Source: an uncultured Acidobacteriota bacterium
GTDB lineage: Bacteria; Acidobacteriota; Blastocatellia; Pyrinomonadales; Pyrinomonadaceae
Direction of reading: 5' to 3'
Length of the DNA: 59,126 nucleotides
NCBI GenBank assembly: GCA_937873515.1
Contig: CALMYB010000002.1
Coordinates: forward strand, 1 to 59,126
Made by a program: the position numbers and the translations under genes. Positions within the stretch are counted from its first letter, which is position 1. The number at the start of each line of letters is the position of its first letter. Positions 53,051 to 59,126 of this stretch are shown here, in pieces. The notes beneath the pieces are model-generated. The model did no database searches. It was not told the DNA's origin and worked only from the letters and a program-made list of their open reading frames with translations.

Positions 53051-54898
53051 ATGACCAAATTCAACCTCGAGACACTCAAGATCGCATCTACCTCCTTCGT
53101 TATATTTTCCATGCTCTTTGTCGCGATCCCTGCTTCGCGGCCCGCGGCCGCTCAGGATCTCGTTGCGACTGACAGCATTGCGAGCGGTTCGAGCGCGTTC
53201 GTCTTTCGCGAATCGAGCAAGAAGCCGCAGGCGTTTCTTGCCGGCGGCGGCAATGCGTTTGTTCGTGAAGGTGCGGGCGGCGTCAGCGCAAACCGACGCA
53301 CCAACACGCAGATCGCGTCTGCGGCGAAGAAGCGCCGGCTCGCTGCCGTTGCCGCAAGAAAGCGAGCAATGGCCGCTGCCCGAACAAAGAAACTCAAACT
53401 TTCGAATGATCTTGCAAAGGCGGGCGAGAACGACCTCGATGCAGGGCGTACCGAGGATGCTATCAAGAATTTCCGCGCATCCTTGAAGGAAAATCCGCGA
53501 AACACTCGTGCATCCGAAGGTTTGAGCGAGGCTCTGACCGATCAGGGGACGACGCTTGCGGGAGATAGAAATAGCTCGTCTGCGATTCCGGCCCTTGAGG
53601 AAGCGGTCAAATACGACAAGACGAACGCGGAGGCGTTCGCCAAACTCGGTGCCGTTTACGCGGCAAGTGGGGACTTTGCCGCTGCGATCAAGAACTATTC
53701 GCAAGCCATAACGCTGGACAAAGATCTTGTCGCCCTTAACGCGCCGCTCGGTATCGCCTACCTCGAAACCGGCGACGTTGGAAAGGCAGATGCCGCACTG
53801 ACGCTTGCAACTCGCGGAGCTGTCGAAACTGTCGATTCGAAGATGCTCGAAGGGCGAATTCGCCTAAAACAGAACCGCAACAACGAAGCGCTTGCGGCCT
53901 TCGACAAAGCTCTCCAACTCGATCCGCAGAATGCGTCGGCGGCATACTACCGCGGCCAGGCATACTCGCGTATGGACGAGCCGGCAAAGATGATCGACTC
54001 GTACAAGCAGGCTCTTAACCTCGAACCGAACTATTCGCCCGCGGCCTTTGATATGGGAGTCGCGTACTACAATGCCGGCGACTACAAAAATGCTGCGGCA
54101 TCCTATGAGATCGTAGTGAGCGAAGATCCGACGAATGCACAGGCTCATGCGAACCTTGCGAGCTGCTATCGCCAACTCGGCCGCTATGAGGAAGCAAACG
54201 CCCAGTACAAGCTTGCCTCGGAGAAGATCAAGACGGACGAGCTGTACAGCGAGTGGGGCTATTGCCTTGGCAAGGTGAACGACTGGAACAATGCTTCGGC
54301 AAGACTGCTGACCGCGCGTGACCTCAATCCCGCCGCGATCAATGATTCGAATATCGCTTGGGCATACTACAACCAGGCCGTCGAGCAGCAAAAGACCTCG
54401 CCGTCCGCCGCAAAGGCAAATCTCGAATTGAGCCGTTCATTTGCCTCAAAAGCGGTCCAACAGGACCCGAAACTCGATGCTGCATACTTGAATCTCGGCT
54501 CGACGGAAAATCGGCTTGGAAATTACCCGGCGGCGGTCGCTGCCCTTAAGAGTGCCTTGAACATTCGCAGCGATTGGGTGATCGCGATGAATCAGCTTGG
54601 CGTCGGCTACCGGGGGATGAACAACCTGACCGACGCGATCTCGATGTTCAAACGTGCGACAGACCTTGACGGAAACTATACTCTCGGCCTCTTCAACCTC
54701 GGTGCGGCATACAATGCTAGCGGCGACAAGAAGGCCGCACGGCGCATACAGGATCGGCTTGGCAAACTCGATGCGGCTCTTGCAAATACGCTAAGTGATG
54801 TCTTTAAGGGCAAGATATCGGTCGATGGCTTGACCCGCGGCCTGACGAACGAGATACCAAAGGTGCCTCATATCCCAAAGATAAAGCTTCCGTACTAG
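53051..54898 (+). CDS. Exported TPR-repeat protein, second paralogue
   Basis: The ATG at 53051 has AGGTG at a suitable distance; a GTG at 53042 is the alternative. The 615 residues show a signal peptide ending PAAAQ, then DLVATDSIASGSSAFVFRES, matching the first TPR protein (QDLV...GGSSVFVFR), an Ala/Arg basic region and about 10-12 TPR units (NAEAFAKLGAVYAASGDFAA, SPAAFDMGVAYYNAGDYKNA). It follows murB by 21 bases and ends 20 bases before a terminator. Function is unknown. Confidence 0.85.
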   Translation: MTKFNLETLKIASTSFVIFSMLFVAIPASRPAAAQDLVATDSIASGSSAFVFRESSKKPQAFLAGGGNAFVREGAGGVSANRRTNTQIASAAKKRRLAAVAARKRAMAAARTKKLKLSNDLAKAGENDLDAGRTEDAIKNFRASLKENPRNTRASEGLSEALTDQGTTLAGDRNSSSAIPALEEAVKYDKTNAEAFAKLGAVYAASGDFAAAIKNYSQAITLDKDLVALNAPLGIAYLETGDVGKADAALTLATRGAVETVDSKMLEGRIRLKQNRNNEALAAFDKALQLDPQNASAAYYRGQAYSRMDEPAKMIDSYKQALNLEPNYSPAAFDMGVAYYNAGDYKNAAASYEIVVSEDPTNAQAHANLASCYRQLGRYEEANAQYKLASEKIKTDELYSEWGYCLGKVNDWNNASARLLTARDLNPAAINDSNIAWAYYNQAVEQQKTSPSAAKANLELSRSFASKAVQQDPKLDAAYLNLGSTENRLGNYPAAVAALKSALNIRSDWVIAMNQLGVGYRGMNNLTDAISMFKRATDLDGNYTLGLFNLGAAYNASGDKKAARRIQDRLGKLDAALANTLSDVFKGKISVDGLTRGLTNEIPKVPHIPKIKLPY

Positions 54899-54918
54899 GC
54901 GAGCGGGAAAAAAGGACG

Positions 54919-54948
54919 GGGCGGTTCGTTAACGACCGCCTCTTTTTT
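54919..54948 (+). terminator. Intrinsic terminator between the TPR gene and carB
   Basis: GGCGGTTCG (54920-54928) pairs with CGACCGCC (54933-54940) with a TTAA loop, followed by TCTTTTTT (54941-54948). It overlaps TATAAT at 54950-54955, which could be a carB -10. Confidence 0.85.
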
Positions 54949-54969
54949 ATATAATCGTAAATTTACAAA

Positions 54970-57900
54970 ATGCCGCGTAGAGACGATATACAGAAGATCT
55001 TGATCGTGGGCTCCGGACCGATAGTCATCGGACAGGCCTGCGAATTCGACTATTCGGGAACGCAAGCCTGTCGAGCACTCAAACAAGAAGGCTTTACGGT
55101 CATTCTCGTAAACTCCAATCCGGCGACGATAATGACCGATCCCGAGATCGCCGACAGGACCTACATCGAGCCGCTTACCGTCGAGGCTCTCACCGCGATC
55201 ATTGAAAAAGAACGGCCGGACGCTGTCCTGCCGACCGTCGGCGGTCAAACGGGCTTGAACCTCTCGGTCGAACTCTACGAGAAGGGCGTATTCGAGAAAT
55301 ACGGAGTAACTCTGATCGGTGCAAACATAGACGCGATCAAGGTAGGCGAGAATCGCGAGCTTTTTAAGGCCGCGATGGACGAGATCGGCATTCAGTCGCC
55401 AAAAGGCGGATTTGCCCACTCGTGGGAAGAGGCAAAACAGATCGTCGAAGAGATCGGCTATCCTGCGATCATCCGACCGAGCTTTACTCTTGGCGGCACA
55501 GGCGGCGGAACCGCGTTCAATCCCGAAGAGTTCGAAGAGATCGCACGCGGAGGCCTCGCCGCTTCGCCAACTTCACAGATCCTTGTTGAAGAATCGATCC
55601 TCGGCTGGAAAGAATATGAGCTCGAGGTCATGCGCGACCTCAACGACAATGTCGTCATCATCTGCTCGATCGAGAATTTTGACCCGATGGGCGTCCACAC
55701 GGGCGATTCGATCACGGTCGCACCGGCACAGACGCTTTCGGACGTCGAATACCAACGCCTTCGCGATATGTCGAAAGCCTGCATACGCAAGGTCGGCGTC
55801 GAGACCGGCGGGTCGAACATACAGTTCGCCGTAAATCCAGCCAACGGCGATATACGGATAATCGAGATGAATCCGCGCGTATCGCGGTCGTCCGCTCTCG
55901 CCTCGAAGGCGACGGGATTTCCGATCGCGAAGATCGCGGCGAAATTAGCGGTCGGCTATACGCTCGACGAGATCCCGAACGACATTACCAAAAAGACTCC
56001 AGCATCCTTTGAGCCGACCATCGACTACGTGGTGACGAAGCTGCCTAAGTGGGCATTTGAGAAGTTCCCGGGGGCCGAGGATGTCCTGGGAACCCAGATG
56101 CGTTCGGTCGGCGAAGCGATGGCCATCGGCCGTACTTTCAAGGAGTCACTATTTAAGGGGTTACGTTCGCTTGAAGCTGTTAAACCATTGCGTCTGCACG
56201 ACATACCTGATGAGGAACTTCAGCGAAAACTTGCCCGGCCGAACTCTAATCGATTCTCCTATCTGACCTATGCCCTGCAGAACGGATATTCCATCGACGA
56301 GCTCTATCGGTTGACCCGCATCGACCCGTGGTTCCTCGATCAGGTGAAGCAGGTGATGGAATTGCAGGCCGAGATCGACGGGCGTCCGGTTGTCGAATAT
56401 TCAGCGGACGAGCTGAGGAAGGCCAAGGAATACGGCCTTTCAGACCGACGTCTTTTTTACCTGTCCGGTGATGACGAGACCGCTGTCCGCGATATCCGGA
56501 AAGGAAAAGGCATCAAGCCTGTTTATAAACGCGTGGATACGTGCGGGGCCGAATTCGAATCCTTTACGCCGTATCTCTACTCGACCTACGAAGAAGAATG
56601 TGAGGCCGCACCGACCGATCGCCGCAAGATAATGATCCTCGGTTCGGGCCCGAATCGCATCGGGCAGGGGATCGAGTTCGATTATTGCTGCTGTCACGCG
56701 AGCTTCGCCCTGCGCGACGCGGACTTCGAGACGATCATGGTGAACTGCAACCCTGAGACCGTCTCGACCGACTATGATACGAGCGACCGGCTTTATTTCG
56801 AGCCTCTGACGTTCGAAGATGTGATGAACATCGTCGATGTCGAGAGGCCCGAAGGCGTGATAGTCCAGTTCGGGGGCCAGACGCCCTTGAATCTCGCAAA
56901 CCGCCTGCATCGGGCCGGCGTCCCGATCATCGGCACCTCGCCGGATTCGATAGACCTTGCAGAGGACAGGAAACGCTTCGGAGCGCTGCTCGATGACCTC
57001 AAGATCCCGTGCCCGGAAAACTCCAGTGTTACATCAAGTGAAGAGGCGAAAGCTGTTGCAAAACAAATAGGTTATCCGATCGTGGTTCGGCCGAGCTTCG
57101 TCCTTGGCGGGCGGGCGATGGCTATCGTCTATGACGAAGCGTCGCTCGACGAATATATGCGAATGGCGACCGATGCCTCGCCCGAAAAACCGATCCTGAT
57201 CGACAAATTCCTCGAACGCGCCGCTGAGATCGACGTTGATGCTCTCGCAGACGAGACCGGCGTCGTGATCGCAGGAATTCAGGAGCATATCGAGGAAGCG
57301 GGTATTCACTCCGGTGATTCTTCGAGCGTTCTGCCGCCGCAGAAGGTCGCCGAGGAACATCTCGATACGATCAAGCACTACACACGCCTTCTCGCCCGCG
57401 GATTGGCGGTGAAGGGGCTGATGAACATCCAATTTGCCATCAAGGACGACCGCGTTTACGTGCTTGAAGTGAATCCGCGTGCTTCACGCACAGTTCCGTT
57501 CGTGGCAAAAGCGACCGGCGTCCCGATCGCGAAGATCGCCTCGCTCGTCATGGCGGGCAAGAATACGCTCGCTGATTTCGATCTCCCGGAAGTGCTCGAC
57601 GTGAGGCGGGTCTTCGTAAAATCACCCGTCTTTCCGTTCAAGAAATTTTCCGGTGTCGATCCTGTTCTAGGGCCCGAAATGCACTCGACCGGCGAGGTCA
57701 TGGGAGTCGGAACCTCATTCGGCGAGGCTTACGGCAAAGCGATGGAAGGTGCGGGTTTGGAGCTGCCGCTTGCAGGGCGAGCGTTCGTTTCTGTGAACGA
57801 TGCGGACAAAGGGCAGGCCGTGAAGATCGCAAGACGCCTGAGCAAACTCGGCTTTGACCTCGTGGCAACTTACGGGACCGCGAATAGGCTTCGTGAGGTA

Positions 57901-58197
57901 GGCCTCGAATGCGAGAGCGTCTTTAAGGTCAACGAAGGCCGCCCGAACATCGCCGACCTTATTCGCCAGGGCGAGATCGCCCTCATCATCAACACTGCAC
58001 TTGGCAAGGCATCTTTTTACGACGAAAAGGCCATCCGCAAGGCCGCACTCCAATTCAACGTCCCGTGCGTAACGACGATAACGGGTGCGGAAGCGTTGGT
58101 CGAAGCCATCGGTTCCAAGAGGTCGCAGACCGCAGTTTCCGTCCGTAGCCTCCAAGAGATCCATTCGAAAGAATCCGCTCGGGCCGAAACAACCTAA
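54970..58197 (+). CDS. carB: Carbamoyl-phosphate synthase large chain
   Basis: CarB makes carbamoyl phosphate for arginine and pyrimidines from bicarbonate, ATP and ammonia. The 1,075 residues hold two ATP-grasp halves: first with [40 protein letters not shown] and [19 protein letters not shown], second with [40 protein letters not shown] and [20 protein letters not shown], and a C-terminal MGS domain ([20 protein letters not shown]). It is complete. carA is not in the window. No Shine-Dalgarno precedes the ATG. Confidence 0.97.
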   Translation: MPRRDDIQKILIVGSGPIVIGQACEFDYSGTQACRALKQEGFTVILVNSNPATIMTDPEIADRTYIEPLTVEALTAIIEKERPDAVLPTVGGQTGLNLSVELYEKGVFEKYGVTLIGANIDAIKVGENRELFKAAMDEIGIQSPKGGFAHSWEEAKQIVEEIGYPAIIRPSFTLGGTGGGTAFNPEEFEEIARGGLAASPTSQILVEESILGWKEYELEVMRDLNDNVVIICSIENFDPMGVHTGDSITVAPAQTLSDVEYQRLRDMSKACIRKVGVETGGSNIQFAVNPANGDIRIIEMNPRVSRSSALASKATGFPIAKIAAKLAVGYTLDEIPNDITKKTPASFEPTIDYVVTKLPKWAFEKFPGAEDVLGTQMRSVGEAMAIGRTFKESLFKGLRSLEAVKPLRLHDIPDEELQRKLARPNSNRFSYLTYALQNGYSIDELYRLTRIDPWFLDQVKQVMELQAEIDGRPVVEYSADELRKAKEYGLSDRRLFYLSGDDETAVRDIRKGKGIKPVYKRVDTCGAEFESFTPYLYSTYEEECEAAPTDRRKIMILGSGPNRIGQGIEFDYCCCHASFALRDADFETIMVNCNPETVSTDYDTSDRLYFEPLTFEDVMNIVDVERPEGVIVQFGGQTPLNLANRLHRAGVPIIGTSPDSIDLAEDRKRFGALLDDLKIPCPENSSVTSSEEAKAVAKQIGYPIVVRPSFVLGGRAMAIVYDEASLDEYMRMATDASPEKPILIDKFLERAAEIDVDALADETGVVIAGIQEHIEEAGIHSGDSSSVLPPQKVAEEHLDTIKHYTRLLARGLAVKGLMNIQFAIKDDRVYVLEVNPRASRTVPFVAKATGVPIAKIASLVMAGKNTLADFDLPEVLDVRRVFVKSPVFPFKKFSGVDPVLGPEMHSTGEVMGVGTSFGEAYGKAMEGAGLELPLAGRAFVSVNDADKGQAVKIARRLSKLGFDLVATYGTANRLREVGLECESVFKVNEGRPNIADLIRQGEIALIINTALGKASFYDEKAIRKAALQFNVPCVTTITGAEALVEAIGSKRSQTAVSVRSLQEIHSKESARAETT

Positions 58198-58249
58198 GAG
58201 CATGCTTTGTGCATCTATTGGGGCAATTCAAAAGGAGGTCATCCCAACG

Positions 58250-58933
58250 ATGTCCATTTCACGCTTCCTATTCTCGGGCAGTTTGATGCTGCTATTTGCC
58301 CTCACGCTCTTTTCTCAGAGCAAGCCTAATTTTACGCGTCTTGACGGCAAGCCGGATGAATCTGCGTACCGACAGATGGTCGAAAAGATCAAGGGCGGCG
58401 ACGATACGGTCGATTTCGTGAAGTTTCGAGCCGCATATCTCGAATGGACGCTCGATGAATGCAACGTGGCCGAATCGCCCGACAGGGACGCATTCGTTGC
58501 TGCGTACGAAGCGAAAGAGTACGAAAAGGCCCTGGCGAAAGTTGATAGCGTATTGGATTACGAATACGCAAACTACAACCTGCACCGGGCCGTCGCGAAT
58601 GCGTACACTACTCTTGGAAACGCCGAAAAGGCTGCCTTTCATACTAAGATTGCCGATAAACTGATCGACGGCCTGATGGCTTCTGGCGACGGAAAGTTCG
58701 CGAAGACGGCGTATCGCGTGCACTCGATCCGCGAGGAATATTTTGTGATGCGAAAACTCGGATATGCCGTCTCGGGCCAAGCTCTCAGTATGGACAAGGA
58801 ATATGGAGTGTTCGATATCCTGACCGGGAAAGACTCGAGCGGGAAGTCGGGCTCTTTCTATTTCAACATCACGGACGTGTGGGTCGGCAGCACCTCTTCG
58901 AAACCCTGCGCCGCAAAGAAGACCACAAAGTAA
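58250..58933 (+). CDS. Exported DUF4919 protein
   Basis: The ATG at 58250 is preceded by AAAGGAGGTCATCC, a nearly complete match to the anti-Shine-Dalgarno, so the upstream longer frame into carB is rejected. The 227 residues have a signal peptide (FLFSGSLMLLFALTLFSQS), GGDDTVDFVKFRAAYLEWTL, a TPR-like helical pair (YEAKEYEKALAKVDSVLDYE, HRAVANAYTTLGNAEKAAFH) and KEYGVFDILTGKDSSGKSGS. This fits DUF4919; function is unknown. Confidence 0.75.
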   Translation: MSISRFLFSGSLMLLFALTLFSQSKPNFTRLDGKPDESAYRQMVEKIKGGDDTVDFVKFRAAYLEWTLDECNVAESPDRDAFVAAYEAKEYEKALAKVDSVLDYEYANYNLHRAVANAYTTLGNAEKAAFHTKIADKLIDGLMASGDGKFAKTAYRVHSIREEYFVMRKLGYAVSGQALSMDKEYGVFDILTGKDSSGKSGSFYFNITDVWVGSTSSKPCAAKKTTK

Positions 58934-58991
58934 AATATTAGTTCGCATAGACAATAGCGGTAGAATACCGACCTGTCGGCAGAGCGGTTAC

Positions 58992-59084
58992 GCATTTCGT
59001 GCATTTTGCGCATTTCGTGCAAATCGTGCATTTCGTGCACTTTGATACGTTTTGTGCGGTTTGATACATTCTGTGCGGTTTGTG
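58992..59084 (+). repeat. Degenerate 9-bp direct repeat array
   Basis: Units of the form GCATTTCGT repeat with period 9 (GCATTTCGT, GCATTTTGC, GCATTTCGT, GCAAATCGT, GCATTTCGT, GCACTTTGA), then degrade through TACGTTTTG, TGCGGTTTG and TGCGGTTTG. The array is in the 193-bp end segment and the window stops soon after, so any second inverted arm cannot be seen. It has period 9, unlike the 7-bp arrays. Confidence 0.65.
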
Positions 59085-59126
59085 CTTCAAACGGATGCGG
59101 TATTTGGCTATGATGACAACACGGTC

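Noticed and set aside
58858..59040. Minus-strand peptide rich in MHE/MRK
   Set aside because: It is a translation of the nonamer array running into the antisense of the DUF4919 gene.

Overview
The window (59,126 bp, moderately GC-rich) looks like chromosomal DNA of an acidobacterium of the Blastocatellia/Pyrinomonadaceae kind. This is an inference from gene content: a 3,123-bp gene joining delta-60 repeats to VCBS/FG-GAP repeats, a PEP-CTERM protein, PEGA, DUF2911 and DUF4919 proteins, and a zinc-free S14 beside zinc-type S4 and L36. No rRNA, tRNA, CRISPR array, integrase or transposase gene was seen.

Layout. (1) 1-17.7 kb is a continuous S10-spc-alpha ribosomal superoperon on the + strand: end of tuf, rpsJ-rplC-rplD-rplW-rplB-rpsS-rplV-rpsC-rplP-rpmC-rpsQ-rplN-rplX-rplE-rpsN-rpsH-rplF-rplR-rpsE-rpmD-rplO-secY-adk-map-infA-rpmJ-rpsM-rpsK-rpsD-rpoA-rplQ. 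A good internal promoter overlaps the end of map. (2) 17.7-23.4 kb holds accB-accC, a stray DUF3800 gene, then rpsO-pnp ending at a strong terminator. (3) 23.4-26.9 kb holds a PEP-CTERM protein, a PEGA-domain exported protein and glyS. (4) 26.9-33.6 kb holds an FMN reductase and an APC permease (-), a CCA-adding enzyme (+), a frameshifted small exported protein, a MITE-like palindromic element, and an ACT-domain malic enzyme (-). (5) 33.6-42.2 kb holds hflX-pgpH (+) facing rpsA-HU-HIT (-), then pilT (-). (6) 42.2-59.1 kb holds an IPT/beta-propeller protein, DUF2911, an EF-G-like GTPase, the delta-60/VCBS protein, a TPR-murB-TPR cluster, carB, a DUF4919 protein and a terminal nonamer array.

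How the genes work together. Most of the window is the translation and transcription core: ribosomal proteins, SecY, Adk, methionine aminopeptidase, IF1, RNA polymerase alpha, PNPase, GlyRS, CCA enzyme, HflX, an EF-G paralogue and S1. The start of fatty-acid synthesis (accBC), envelope building (murB) and carbamoyl-phosphate synthesis (carB) are interleaved with it. A smaller set of exported proteins (PEP-CTERM, PEGA, TPR, delta-60/VCBS, DUF2911, DUF4919) points to a lineage-specific envelope.

Most unusual signal. At least six, probably seven, spacers between 0.4 and 18.4 kb carry degenerate tandem 7-bp units on both arms of an inverted repeat. Examples are eight heptads facing eight heptads between rpsC and rplP, and five facing five between rpoA and rplQ. 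The heptad word differs from spacer to spacer, but the 7-bp phase, the inverted symmetry, the near-equal copy number and, in six of the seven, the strand sense (G/T-rich arm first in the coding strand) are kept. I saw none after 18.4 kb. Other points worth a look are a probable non-AUG start of hflX, terminator-like hairpins abutting the starts of pnp and adk, acidic Ala/Glu-rich tails on L4, L22 and S1, and a one-base frameshift at 31.4 kb.
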